NCBI RefSeq assembly: GCF_900169365.1
Contig: NZ_FXZH01000005.1
Span: forward strand, 177,196-241,195
Source: Brevibacterium sp. 239c
Lineage (GTDB): Bacteria; Actinomycetota; Actinomycetes; Actinomycetales; Brevibacteriaceae
Length of the DNA: 64,000 nucleotides
Direction: 5' to 3'
In this document: piece after piece, positions 16,603 through 25,159 of the stretch
Numbering within the stretch: the stretch's first letter is position 1
Layout of the letters: every line of letters starts with the position of its first letter
The notes under the pieces: generated by a model
The model's input: only the letters and a program-made list of their open reading frames with translations
What the model was told of the DNA's origin: nothing
Databases searched by the model: none
Made by a program: the position numbers and the translations under genes

Positions 16603-17248
16603 TCGAGGAGCCATGGCCGATCACTGGTCCGATGACTCGGTCAAGGGGGATGAACCCGCCGCCTGGTTTGCCCATCAGTGCACGCGAGTCGGCGGAGTTG
16701 TTCCGGTTGTCGCCCATCACCCACATGGTGTCTGCAGGGATTTCGATCGAGAACTCAGTGGCTGAGGCCGGGTGCGGAGCATAATCCTCTGCAAGAGGTT
16801 CGTCGTTGAGCAGCATCCGGCCCTGCGCGTCGCAGCATCGGAGGGTGTCTCCACCGAGCGCGATGACGCGTTTGACGTAGTAGACGTCTCGATTTCCGAT
16901 CCCAACCCATGACCCCACCTTCTGCAGCGGGGTCGGCAGCGCATCGTCAACGAAGGAGCCTCGACCGTCGAAGACGACGATGTCTCCGCGTTGGATATCA
17001 GACGTCAGCGCGTCGGGACGCCACACGGTGATGTCATCGCCGACGTTGAGGGTCGGTTCCATCGATGCGCTAGGGATCGTGAACCGTTGGATGACGAACC
17101 CGCGTACCGACCCGCCGATGACGATGATGAGGATCGCAATGACGGCGACGACCTTCCAGAAGCGGCCAGAGTACAGAAAACGCGACCCGAAGGTCGCGTT
17201 TTCTTGATTCTTCGGCACAGCGTGATCATTGCCCACAGTGCCAGGCAA
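16595..17248 (-). CDS. lepB: Signal peptidase I (second of two)
   Basis: This is another type I signal peptidase, with one membrane segment (about residues 33-53), the nucleophile Ser in PSASMEPTL, Lys in VKRVIALGGDTL and the C-terminal GDNRNNSADSRAL box. It is directly downstream of rplS. The given start is a TTG four bases past the rplS stop, and a GTG further in is also possible. A strong terminator-shaped hairpin lies within its first 25 codons (17175-17204). If that hairpin ends rplS transcripts, this gene may depend on read-through. Confidence 0.9.
   Translation of the reverse strand: MPGTVGNDHAVPKNQENATFGSRFLYSGRFWKVVAVIAILIIVIGGSVRGFVIQRFTIPSASMEPTLNVGDDITVWRPDALTSDIQRGDIVVFDGRGSFVDDALPTPLQKVGSWVGIGNRDVYYVKRVIALGGDTLRCCDAQGRMLLNDEPLAEDYAPHPASATEFSIEIPADTMWVMGDNRNNSADSRALMGKPGGGFIPLDRVIGPVIGHGSSID
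17175..17204 (-). terminator. Terminator-like hairpin with UUCG loop inside the start of lepB
   Basis: AGAAAACGCGACC and GGTCGCGTTTTCT form a perfect 13-bp stem. On the minus strand the loop reads TTCG and the GC stem is followed by TTTTCT, the full signature of an intrinsic terminator. It lies about 48 bases past the rplS stop but within the reading frame of the next gene. Confidence 0.7.
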
Positions 17249-17251
17249 TAA

Positions 17252-17593
17252 TCAGGCCTTTTCGCGGATGCGTGCAGCCTTGCCGCGCAGGTCGCGCAGG
17301 TAGTACAGCTTCGCGCGACGAACGTCACCGCGTGCGAGGACTTCGAGCTTCTCGACGATGGGCGAGTGCACTGGGAACGTGCGCTCGACACCGACGCCGA
17401 AGCTGATCTTACGAGCGGTGAAGGTCTCGCGGATTCCGTCGCCCTGGCGACGGATGACGATTCCCTTGAACACCTGAATACGCGAACGCGATCCTTCGAT
17501 CACGCGAACGTGAACGTTGAGGGTGTCGCCTGGGCGGAACTCAGGAACATCAGACTTCATCGAGGCTGCATCAACAACATCAAGCTTCTGCAT
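17252..17593 (-). CDS. rplS: 50S ribosomal protein L19
   Basis: L19 sits at the 30S-50S interface. The 113-residue protein matches the family, with [33 protein letters not shown], the [15 protein letters not shown] block and the C-terminal [19 protein letters not shown]. It follows trmD by 175 bases that hold two strong palindromes (17643-17657 and 17691-17714). A terminator-like hairpin follows within the next gene. Confidence 0.97.
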   Translation of the reverse strand: MQKLDVVDAASMKSDVPEFRPGDTLNVHVRVIEGSRSRIQVFKGIVIRRQGDGIRETFTARKISFGVGVERTFPVHSPIVEKLEVLARGDVRRAKLYYLRDLRGKAARIREKA

Positions 17594-17642
17594 TGTGTTT
17601 CTCCATGTATCCCCAGCTTCAGGTCGAGGACACGCATATCGG

Positions 17643-17714
17643 ACCGGTTGAACCGGTAATTGGATCGTCTGTCGGGATCACTCCCCGAAATTCTCCGATG
17701 TCGACATCGGAGAA
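17643..17714. repeat. Two perfect palindromes between trmD and rplS
   Basis: ACCGGTT-G-AACCGGT (17643-17657) and the 24-nt palindrome with arms TTCTCCGATGTC and GACATCGGAGAA (17691-17714) lie in the rplS leader on the minus strand. The 24-nt palindrome has no unpaired loop bases, and no T-run follows it. It may be a protein-binding site, an RNA structure in the rplS leader, or a weak terminator after trmD. Confidence 0.6.
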
Positions 17715-17768
17715 CAGTTCTGGGCATCCATCCCCCTGAAGCAGGTGAATGCCAACAAACGCGACGAC

Positions 17769-18599
17769 CTATTCTTTCACGGATTCGTCTCCGGACTCAA
17801 ACCGGTCCAGAACGCTTCGATCGTGCTTATCCAGATCGTGGAGTTCGGCGAGCAGATCGGGTCTGATCTCGGCCGTGCGCTCGAGTCTCCGGTCCCGTCG
17901 CCACCGTGCGATCGCACCGTGATTTCCACTGAGTAGGATTTCGGGCACGTCCCGGTCTCTCCAGCTGGCGGGCTTCGTGTAGATCGGGTATTCGAGGAGG
18001 CCGTCTTCATGGCTTTCCTCTGTCAGGGACTCGGGGTTGCCGATGACTCCGGGGATGAGGCGGCTGACCGCTTCGATCATCACCATCGAGGCGACCTCTC
18101 CCCCGTTGAGCACATAGTCTCCGATGCTCATGGGTCGCAGATCGAAATGTTGAGCCGACCAGTCGATGACGCGCTGATCGATCCCTTCGTATCGTCCGCA
18201 TGCGAACACCAGGTGGTCGGCGCTGGAGAGCTCCTCGGCGATGCGCTGGTTGAATACGGGGCCGGCAGGGCTGGGCACGATGAGGATCGGCTTCCCGTTA
18301 CCGGCGGGCTCGCCTTCAGCAGAGTTCCCGCTGACTGTGTGCTCCTCGCCGCGGACAGTCTCAGGTGATTTCCCGCCGAGGATGTGCTCGAGTGCCAGCG
18401 CCCACGGCTCGGCCTTCATCACCATGCCGGCTCCTCCGCCATACGGTGAGTCATCGACGGTGTTGTGTCGGTCGAAGGTGAAGTCACGCAGATCATGCAC
18501 GCTCAAGTCCAGCAGCCCCTGATCGACAGCCTTGCCGATGAGGGAAAGCTGGAGTCCGGCCAGGTACTCCGGGAAGATGGAGACGACGTCTATCTTCAT
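17769..18599 (-). CDS. trmD: tRNA (guanine-N1)-methyltransferase TrmD
   Basis: TrmD makes m1G37 in tRNAs, which prevents +1 frameshifting. The SPOUT-fold signatures are present: the [17 protein letters not shown] loop, [17 protein letters not shown] and the [11 protein letters not shown] knot. The start at 18599 has the family opening [15 protein letters not shown]; the frame to 18653 is an extension with no support. It is 276 residues long, with a short insert around residue 105 ([21 protein letters not shown]) that makes it longer than the usual 240-250. rimM lies nine bases upstream, the usual partner. Confidence 0.95.
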   Translation of the reverse strand: MKIDVVSIFPEYLAGLQLSLIGKAVDQGLLDLSVHDLRDFTFDRHNTVDDSPYGGGAGMVMKAEPWALALEHILGGKSPETVRGEEHTVSGNSAEGEPAGNGKPILIVPSPAGPVFNQRIAEELSSADHLVFACGRYEGIDQRVIDWSAQHFDLRPMSIGDYVLNGGEVASMVMIEAVSRLIPGVIGNPESLTEESHEDGLLEYPIYTKPASWRDRDVPEILLSGNHGAIARWRRDRRLERTAEIRPDLLAELHDLDKHDRSVLDRFESGDESVKE

Positions 18600-18607
18600 G
18601 CCTGTGC

Positions 18608-19108
18608 TCACGAGGCGTCGAAGAGACCAGCCGGAGGCGTGACTCTGACCCATCCGGCCTCAACATCGACCTCGGGCACGATCTCGGTGACGAATGGAAT
18701 GAGCGCCTGATGACCGTCGACGTGCTTCATATGGAGCAGGTCCTGGGCAGTGCCGTTCGTGACGTCGACGATCTCGCCGACCTGTGTCTCGCCTTCGAGG
18801 ACTCGCAGCCCGATGAGGTCTTCGAGGTACCAGGCATCGTCTTCGACCTCGTCCTCATCCAGGTCACTGAGGATCAGGGTGTTGCGGATCGCCTCGGCCC
18901 GGTTCCGATCGGGAACCTCGTCGAAGGTCAGCAGCAGACGGTCCCGGTGCCACCTCGCCGTCGCCAGCGTCAGCTCGCCGATATCGGGATCGGTCGTGTA
19001 GGTCTGGCCGGGGACGAGTCGTTCATCCGGCCTGTCGGTACGCACCTCGACGGTGAATTCGCCTTTGATGCCGTGCGGTTTGCCCAACCGGGCGATCACC
19101 GTGTCCAT
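18608..19108 (-). CDS. rimM: 16S rRNA processing protein RimM
   Basis: RimM assists 30S head maturation together with S19. The protein opens with the family motif [28 protein letters not shown], has the central [14 protein letters not shown] region and ends after the PRC-barrel with a PPAGLFD motif. The start at 19108 is preceded by GAGGAG. The frame reaching 19186 adds an unlikely His/Arg-poor stretch. It pairs with trmD in the conserved rimM-trmD-rplS run. Confidence 0.93.
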   Translation of the reverse strand: MDTVIARLGKPHGIKGEFTVEVRTDRPDERLVPGQTYTTDPDIGELTLATARWHRDRLLLTFDEVPDRNRAEAIRNTLILSDLDEDEVEDDAWYLEDLIGLRVLEGETQVGEIVDVTNGTAQDLLHMKHVDGHQALIPFVTEIVPEVDVEAGWVRVTPPAGLFDAS

Positions 19109-19280
19109 GCTGCTCCTCGTGTTCATGAAAGTACTCAAGCTCGTGCGTGTGATGATGCGTGTGACCGTGCAGATGCGGGTACGCATTCACTTCAAGCACA
19201 CAGTTTAGTCCGCTGACTCGGTCATATCTGCCTCGCGCCCGGTTTGCACCGTGCAATATCACCGCCCGATCAGTGAATAC

Positions 19281-19323
19281 AGGAAGGGGGACCCGGCGAT
19301 GAAACGCCGCGTCCCCCTTTCCT
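19281..19323 (-). terminator. Hairpin between khpA and rimM
   Basis: The arms AGGAAGGGGGAC and GTCCCCCTTTCCT pair around a second stem (CGGCG/CGCCG), giving an 18-bp structure with a 6-base loop. It lies between the khpA stop (19334) and rimM (19108). No long T-run follows on the minus strand, so termination strength is uncertain. Confidence 0.65.
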
Positions 19324-19333
19324 GATGAAGGTG

Positions 19334-19564
19334 TTACGCCTCGATGAGGTCCACTCGCACCGACTCACGGCCGGCAAGAGAGTTGATCACGGTACGCAGA
19401 GCCTTTGCGGTTCTCCCCGCGCGACCGATGACACGACCGAGGTCTTCCGGGTGAACCCGAACCTCGAGCGTGGTCCCGCGCTGTGACGAGCGGGATCGAA
19501 CAGCAACATCGTCTGGATGATCGACGATGCCGCGGACCAGGTGTTCGAGCGAATCAGCCAACAT
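19334..19564 (-). CDS. khpA: KH-domain RNA-binding protein KhpA
   Basis: This 76-residue KH-domain protein belongs to the KhpA (UPF0109) family that binds RNA and is linked to cell division and sRNA biology. The GxxG loop reads GRAGRTAKALRTVINSL. It follows rpsP by two bases, the conserved arrangement in most actinobacteria, and is about 5 kb upstream of the signal peptidase/trmD block. Confidence 0.93.
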   Translation of the reverse strand: MLADSLEHLVRGIVDHPDDVAVRSRSSQRGTTLEVRVHPEDLGRVIGRAGRTAKALRTVINSLAGRESVRVDLIEA

Positions 19565-19566
19565 GA

Positions 19567-19995
19567 TCAGGCTTCAGCGCTCTCTTCGGAGGCAGCAGAA
19601 GCTGCTTCTTCGGCAGGTGCTTCCGCAGCCTTGTCCGAACCCTTAGGAGTGATGGCTTCCTTGATCACGGATCCGGCAGCAGGAGCCACGAAGGCTTCCT
19701 TCTCCGGCTGCGGCTTCACAGTGTTCACTGCTTCGCCGATGCCGGTGTGCTTCTGCCAGTCACCTGTGAGCTTCAGGAGTGTGCGAACCTGATCGGTCGG
19801 CTGAGCACCGACGGAGAGCCAGTGCTGTGCACGCTCCGAATCGATCTCGATGACCGATGGGTTGCGGGTCGGGTGGTAGATGCCGATCTGTTCGATGGCC
19901 TTACCATCGCGACGTGTGCGCGAATCGGCCACGACAACGCGGTAGAACGGTGCACGGATTTTGCCCATGCGGGTCAAGCGAATTTTGACTGCCAC
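19567..19995 (-). CDS. rpsP: 30S ribosomal protein S16
   Basis: S16 is an early-assembling small-subunit protein. The family core runs from [31 protein letters not shown] through the conserved GTYNP-like region ([12 protein letters not shown]) to about residue 85. The Ala/Glu-rich C-terminal tail from about residue 95 extends it to 142 residues, longer than the usual 80-100. It is followed by khpA. Confidence 0.95.
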   Translation of the reverse strand: MAVKIRLTRMGKIRAPFYRVVVADSRTRRDGKAIEQIGIYHPTRNPSVIEIDSERAQHWLSVGAQPTDQVRTLLKLTGDWQKHTGIGEAVNTVKPQPEKEAFVAPAAGSVIKEAITPKGSDKAAEAPAEEAASAASEESAEA

Positions 19996-20155
19996 TTTAG
20001 TGGTGTCTCCTTTTGTCTTTATGTTGCACAGAGGTTCCAGAAGAATCGTGGGGTTGACCTGTCGGAGTCTGTGACCTGGACTATCACCTCAACGCGGAAG
20101 AGAGGGCCCGCGTCGGAAGCAAAAGTACAAGACTCAATTGTGCCAGAAAGCCGTA

Positions 20156-21775
20156 CTACTTTCCACCTGGGAACATCCCGCCGAAGCCCTTCGGCAGGTT
20201 CTTCATATCGAAGTCTTCTTCACCGTCGAGATCGACTCCCCCGAAGGCCGAGCCGACGGGGTCCTTCGTCTTGCCGGCCTTCTTGTCCTCAAGCGCCTGC
20301 GCCTGCTGCGCACGCTTGGCGGGGTTGCCCGACTGACCGCCCTTGCGGCCCTTCTTCTTGCCCACAGCCTTCTTCTTACGGTTGCCGCCGCCGGGCACTG
20401 AGCCCATTCCAGGCATACCGCCCATGCCCGGCATACCGCCGCCTCCGCCCATTCCGGGCATCCCGCCGCCACGAGTCATCCCACGCATCATCTTCTGCGC
20501 CTGAGTGAAACGCTCCATCAGCTGGTTGACCGCGGTCACCGTGGTGCCGGCGCCCTTGGCGATGCGTGCCCGGCGTGATCCGTTGAGGATCTTCGGGTTG
20601 GTGCGCTCTGCAGGAGTCATCGATCGCACAATGGCTTCGACGCGGTCGACTTCGCGTTCGTCGAAGTTCTCCAGCTGATCCTTGTACTGGCTCATGCCGG
20701 GCATCATGCCCAGCATCTTCTTCATCGAGCCCATCTTCTTCAGGCCCGACATCTGAGTCAGGAAGTCATTGAGGTCGAAGTCCTCACCGGCTTCGACCTT
20801 CTTCTGAAGCTTCGCGGTCTCCTTCTCGTCGAAGTTCTTCTCGGCCTGCTCGATGAGGGTGAGGATGTCACCCATATCGAGGATCCGGTCAGCCATCCGG
20901 TCGGGATGGAACTGTTCGAACTCCTTCATCGACTCACCGGTCGACGCGAACATGATCGGCTTTCCGGTCACCTCGGCGACGGACAGCGCGGCACCACCAC
21001 GTGAGTCACCATCGAGCTTCGAGAGTACGACACCGGTGAAGTCAACGCCTTCGAGGAACGCCTCGGCGGTCTTCACCGCGTCCTGACCGATCATCGCATC
21101 GATGACGAACAGGACTTCGTCCGGGTTGACCGCGGAACGTATGTCAGCGGCCTGCTGCATGAGCTCTTCGTCGATGCCGAGACGACCGGCGGTGTCGACG
21201 ATGACGACATCGTGAAGCTTGGACTTTGCGACCTCGAGGGAGTCGGTTGCCACCTGCACCGGATTGCCGACGCCGTTGCCGGGTTCTGGTGCGTAGACGA
21301 AGGCGCCCGCACGTTCGCCGACGATCTCGAGCTGATTGACGGCGTTGGGACGCTGCAGGTCAGCTGCAACGAGCATCGGACGGTGGCCTTCGGACTTCAG
21401 CCAGTACGCGAGTTTTCCGGCCAGTGTGGTCTTACCCGCACCCTGCAGACCGGCGAGCATGATCACAGTGGGCGGGCGCTTCGCATAGTTCAGGCGACGG
21501 GTCTCTCCGCCGAGGATGCCGACCAGTTCATCATTGACGACCTTGACGACCTGCTGGCCCGGGTTGAGCGCACCCGAGACTTCTTCGGACAGCGCCCTCT
21601 CGCGGATGCGTCCGGTGAATGCACGGACGACGGGCAGGGCGACGTCGGCGTCCAGAAGAGCACGCCGGATCTCGCGGATGGTGGCATCCACATCGGCTTC
21701 GGACAGCCGGCCCTTGCCGCGCAAGTTCTTGAACGTCGCGGTGAGCCTGTCGGAAAGAGAATTAAACACGTACAA
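20156..21775 (-). CDS. ffh: Signal recognition particle protein Ffh (SRP54)
   Basis: Ffh binds signal peptides emerging from the ribosome and docks with FtsY at the membrane. The 539-residue protein has the N domain, then the G domain with Walker A GLQGAGKTTLAGKLAYWLK (about residue 110), DTAGRLGIDEELM and TKLDGDSRGGAAL, and the Met-rich M domain ending in a Gly/Met-rich tail (GGMPGMGGG repeats, about residues 430-470) plus a Lys-rich end. ftsY lies 1.5 kb away on the same strand, separated by amt. Confidence 0.96.
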   Translation of the reverse strand: MYVFNSLSDRLTATFKNLRGKGRLSEADVDATIREIRRALLDADVALPVVRAFTGRIRERALSEEVSGALNPGQQVVKVVNDELVGILGGETRRLNYAKRPPTVIMLAGLQGAGKTTLAGKLAYWLKSEGHRPMLVAADLQRPNAVNQLEIVGERAGAFVYAPEPGNGVGNPVQVATDSLEVAKSKLHDVVIVDTAGRLGIDEELMQQAADIRSAVNPDEVLFVIDAMIGQDAVKTAEAFLEGVDFTGVVLSKLDGDSRGGAALSVAEVTGKPIMFASTGESMKEFEQFHPDRMADRILDMGDILTLIEQAEKNFDEKETAKLQKKVEAGEDFDLNDFLTQMSGLKKMGSMKKMLGMMPGMSQYKDQLENFDEREVDRVEAIVRSMTPAERTNPKILNGSRRARIAKGAGTTVTAVNQLMERFTQAQKMMRGMTRGGGMPGMGGGGGMPGMGGMPGMGSVPGGGNRKKKAVGKKKGRKGGQSGNPAKRAQQAQALEDKKAGKTKDPVGSAFGGVDLDGEEDFDMKNLPKGFGGMFPGGK

Positions 21776-21902
21776 GCCTTCTTCACGATAATTGGTCGAC
21801 TCCCTAGCCTAACAACTCACCGGTGTCCGACTGAAACCGGAGAAGCTGAGAATGCGCCCACAACCAGTCCCCTCGAGACCGATCGTGGGCGCCGACGCTG
21901 GC

Positions 21903-23123
21903 TCAGCGGAAGGAGTAGGCCTGCTCCGCGTGCTCGAAGGCGTCGATGCCGGCAAGCTCGTCTCGCGGATCGATGCGCAGGCCCATGGTCTTGCGCAGCA
22001 CGAGGGCAATGACCAGGGTGACGCCTCCTGCATAGACCAGAGCGACCACGGTGGCCGCGATCTGTGACACGAGCAGCCCTGGGCCTCCGCCGTGGAAGAG
22101 ACCGGCCGCAGAGTTCGCACTCGGGACGGCGAAGAGTCCGATCAGCACGGTACCGATGACCCCGGCGACCAGGTGAACACCGACGACGTCGAGCGCATCG
22201 TCGTAGCGCAGACGATTCTTCGCCTCGACGGCCAGGACGGCGCCCGCGCCCGCAGCGATTCCGATGATGATCGCCGCATAGGGTTCGACGTTCGCGCAGG
22301 CGGGGGTGATGGCCACCAAGCCGGCGATGGCGCCGGAGACGCTGCCGATGCTGCTGGGCCGGGTGGAACGGATCCGTTCGATTGCGATCCAGGTGACCAG
22401 TCCGGCGGCCGGTGCGATGAGAGTGTTGATCCAGATCAGGCCCGCCTGCTCGATCGTCGAGGCGGCTCCCCCGTTGAATCCGAACCACCCGAACCACAGC
22501 AGTGCAGCACCGAGGACGGTGATCGGAATGTTGTGAGGTTTGTGCGGTGTCGAGAAGCGGGCACGACGTCCCATCACGACGACCAGGACCAGTGCCGAAA
22601 CGCCCGCGTTGATGTGCACGACGGTGCCGCCGGCGAAATCGATCGCGGTCCCCACGACGCTGCCGATCGCACCCTTTTCGCTGAGAAGCCCATCGCCCCA
22701 GACCATGAACGCCAGGGGACAGTAGACGAACGTGACCCACAGTGCGGCGAAGACCAACCAGGTGGAGAACTTCGCACGATCGGCCACAGCTCCGGCGATG
22801 AGTGCGATCGCAATCATCGCAAAGGTGGATCCATAGCCGATGGAAATCAGGGTCTCGGGCTGACTGGCGACCGCCTCGGCGAGGCCGATCTGCGAGAGCG
22901 GATTGCCCACCATCCCGGCCAGCGAATCACCGGAACTCAACCCATAGCCGAAGAGGACCCAGACGAGACCGGCCACGGCCATCGCGGAGAAGACCATCAT
23001 CATCATGTTGATGCTCGAGGTGATTCGGGTCATTCCGCCGTAGAAGAAGGCGACCCCCGGTGTCATGAGCAGGACCAAGCCTGCCGCGATCATCATCCAC
23101 ACGCTTACCGCATCGAGTTCCAT
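21903..23123 (-). CDS. amt: Ammonium transporter (Amt family)
   Basis: This inner-membrane channel moves ammonium/ammonia. The 406-residue protein has about eleven membrane spans, with the family motifs MTPGVAFFYGGM, DFAGGTVVHINAG and HLVAGVIGTVLIG. No glnK or PII gene sits next to it, unlike many amt loci, so regulation is not visible here. Its position between ffh and ftsY is not obviously functional. Confidence 0.93.
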   Translation of the reverse strand: MELDAVSVWMMIAAGLVLLMTPGVAFFYGGMTRITSSINMMMMVFSAMAVAGLVWVLFGYGLSSGDSLAGMVGNPLSQIGLAEAVASQPETLISIGYGSTFAMIAIALIAGAVADRAKFSTWLVFAALWVTFVYCPLAFMVWGDGLLSEKGAIGSVVGTAIDFAGGTVVHINAGVSALVLVVVMGRRARFSTPHKPHNIPITVLGAALLWFGWFGFNGGAASTIEQAGLIWINTLIAPAAGLVTWIAIERIRSTRPSSIGSVSGAIAGLVAITPACANVEPYAAIIIGIAAGAGAVLAVEAKNRLRYDDALDVVGVHLVAGVIGTVLIGLFAVPSANSAAGLFHGGGPGLLVSQIAATVVALVYAGGVTLVIALVLRKTMGLRIDPRDELAGIDAFEHAEQAYSFR

Positions 23124-23233
23124 GTCGTCTCTTCCACGTCATTGCCGGCTCCGGTCGAGCCGAACAATGACAGTGTCTATGACACATGTCACCACGGTGA
23201 GTCAGTCATGTTTCCAGCGTGTGACACCCGGGT

Positions 23234-24376
23234 TCAGTCGAGGAGAGCGTCGACGAATCCCTCGGCGGTGAATGGCGCCAGATCGTCGGCACCTTCTCCG
23301 AGGCCGATGAGCTTGACCGGAACTCCGAGCTCACGCTGAACGGCGATGACGATTCCGCCCTTGGCAGTGCCGTCAAGTTTCGTCAGCACGATGCCGGTGA
23401 TGTTGACCGCCTCGGCGAAGACCTTGGCCTGCTGCATGCCGTTCTGCCCGGTCGTGGCATCGAGGACGAGGAGCACCTCGTCGATCTCGTGTCCCTCACC
23501 CAAGGGACGCGTGGCCACACGCTTGACCTTGCCGAGCTGGTCCATCAGGCCGATCTTGTTCTGCAGGCGTCCGGCGGTGTCGACGAGCACGACATCGGTG
23601 CTGTCCTGCTTACCCCTTTCGACGGCAGAGTATGCAACGGAAGCAGGGTCGGCTCCTTCTTCACCGCGTACGGTCTCCACGCCGACGCGATCGCCCCAGG
23701 TGGCCAGCTGTTCGGCCGCAGCAGCACGGAACGTATCGGCAGCACCCAGCAGCACACTCTGGCCTTCGGCGACGAGGACGCGAGCGATCTTGCCCACGGT
23801 CGTCGTCTTGCCAGCACCGTTGACACCCACGACGAGCATCACAGTGGGGTCGCCGTCGGTGCCGGTGGCGGCCAGTTCACGATCCATAGAGGGATCGACG
23901 AGGTTGATGAGTTCTTCGCGCAGCAGTTCCCTGACCTGTTCCGGCTCACGGGTGCCGAGGACCTTGACGCGTTCGCGCAGACGGTCGACGAGTTCGGTGG
24001 TCGGATCGACTCCGACATCGGCGAGGATGAGAGTGTCCTCGATCTCCTCCCATGTCGATTCGTCGAGAGTGTCACGAGACAGCAGGCTGAGCAGTCCGCG
24101 TCCCAGGCCTGAGTTGGACTTCGCGAGGCGCTCGCGCAGGCGGACCAGTCGGTTCGCAGGTTCGGTGGGAACTTCGGAGCCGCGGGTGGCGGCCTTCTCC
24201 TTGGCGATGGCCTCGGAGGGCTCGCCGACCTCCCCTTCACCGGTGACATCGGCGTCGATGCTGCGCTGATCCCGCAGACCCTTCCTCTTGGCGTTGACGC
24301 GCAGGGTGAAGCCCAGGCCGACGACCAGAATGAAGACGACGGCTGCGACGATGAGCAATACGATCGGCTGATCCAT
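23234..24376 (-). CDS. ftsY: Signal recognition particle receptor FtsY
   Basis: FtsY is the SRP receptor GTPase at the membrane. It has an N-terminal hydrophobic segment (about residues 4-26, DQPIVLLIVAAVVFILVVGLG), a short acidic linker and the NG domain with GVNGAGKTTTVGKIARVL (about residue 200), DTAGRLQNKIGLMDQL and TKLDGTAKGG. The ATG at 24376 has an AAAGGAGA site and removes the implausible 48-residue extension to 24520. Ffh is 2.5 kb away. Confidence 0.95.
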   Translation of the reverse strand: MDQPIVLLIVAAVVFILVVGLGFTLRVNAKRKGLRDQRSIDADVTGEGEVGEPSEAIAKEKAATRGSEVPTEPANRLVRLRERLAKSNSGLGRGLLSLLSRDTLDESTWEEIEDTLILADVGVDPTTELVDRLRERVKVLGTREPEQVRELLREELINLVDPSMDRELAATGTDGDPTVMLVVGVNGAGKTTTVGKIARVLVAEGQSVLLGAADTFRAAAAEQLATWGDRVGVETVRGEEGADPASVAYSAVERGKQDSTDVVLVDTAGRLQNKIGLMDQLGKVKRVATRPLGEGHEIDEVLLVLDATTGQNGMQQAKVFAEAVNITGIVLTKLDGTAKGGIVIAVQRELGVPVKLIGLGEGADDLAPFTAEGFVDALLD

Positions 24377-24554
24377 GGACGTACGTTCTCCTTTGATTAC
24401 CTTCGTCGGCCCCACGCTCTCACGCGGCGACCGCCAGTTGAGGGTGCTGTGCGCCTGCCGTTGCACGCATCGGTTCCAGACCGGTGTCGCGTTCAGGTGG
24501 CCCGCGCTCAGGCGCCCCACTGTCTCGGGGCACGTGGATGATGTTGTGTTCGGG

Positions 24555-24956
24555 TCAGGAACCTCGGCTGCCGAAGAGCAGACCGGCTGTGGTTCTCCAC
24601 CCTGTGCCGGATTCCGGAATCTTCCAATGACGGGTGCGCGGCCTCACTGTCAGCAGTGATGGCGCGGCGTGCCGGCGCGGCTGCGGCCTGAGCACGTAGG
24701 AATGGTCTCGGATCGCGGTGACGGCGGCCTGTTCGCGAGTCGCCAGATGGGAGGTGCCATCATCATGTCCGAAGAATTCGTGGACCTCATCGTCATACCC
24801 GGTCCATTGGCCCGGCAGTCGAAACCGCTGCACATCGGATGAGTACTTCAGGCGGCCTTCGGCCCTCAACCCGGGCAGTGCGACGAGGAGGACGACGATG
24901 AGTGCCAACGCGAACGATACGGCGAGTCCGACGATGACGACGAGTACTGCATTCAT
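24555..24956 (-). CDS. Hypothetical protein with N-terminal membrane segment
   Basis: This 133-residue protein starts with one hydrophobic segment (about residues 4-28) and continues as a basic soluble tail with a TGYDDEVHEFFGHDDGTSHLATREQA stretch. I do not recognise a family. Its start overlaps the stop of the 68-residue gene by four bases (ATGA), and that gene in turn overlaps the smc stop the same way. This chain of coupling is the main reason to accept it. Confidence 0.5.
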   Translation of the reverse strand: MNAVLVVIVGLAVSFALALIVVLLVALPGLRAEGRLKYSSDVQRFRLPGQWTGYDDEVHEFFGHDDGTSHLATREQAAVTAIRDHSYVLRPQPRRHAAPSLLTVRPRTRHWKIPESGTGWRTTAGLLFGSRGS

Positions 24957-25159
24957 GTTCTCGAGTCACCCCGTGAATCAGCCGACTCGGCCATGGACGT
25001 CTCGCTCCTCAAGCTTTTTGACAATGCTTCCCTGTCCCCAAGTCTATCGTCCAAACCCACAACATTTGTGTTCGGGGGCCGTGAGCCTGTTGGAGAATTC
25101 CCTGGGACTCCCCTGGACGTCTCTGCCGAATCGGTCTCTGGCGGGCGGTTGCCGCTCAT
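24953..25159 (-). CDS. Small hypothetical protein coupled to smc
   Basis: This 68-residue, polar, probably disordered frame (Ser/Glu/Asp/Arg-rich) begins in the smc stop codon (ATGA) and ends in the start of the 133-residue gene, again by ATGA. It has no recognisable domain. The double overlap suggests real translational coupling, but a short frame in high-GC DNA can also arise by chance. Confidence 0.4.
   Translation of the reverse strand: MSGNRPPETDSAETSRGVPGNSPTGSRPPNTNVVGLDDRLGDREALSKSLRSETSMAESADSRGDSRT

Noticed and set aside
22092..23339. 415-codon plus-strand frame opposite amt
   Set aside because: Shadow of the amt coding frame; Asp/Gly/Arg-rich with no domain.
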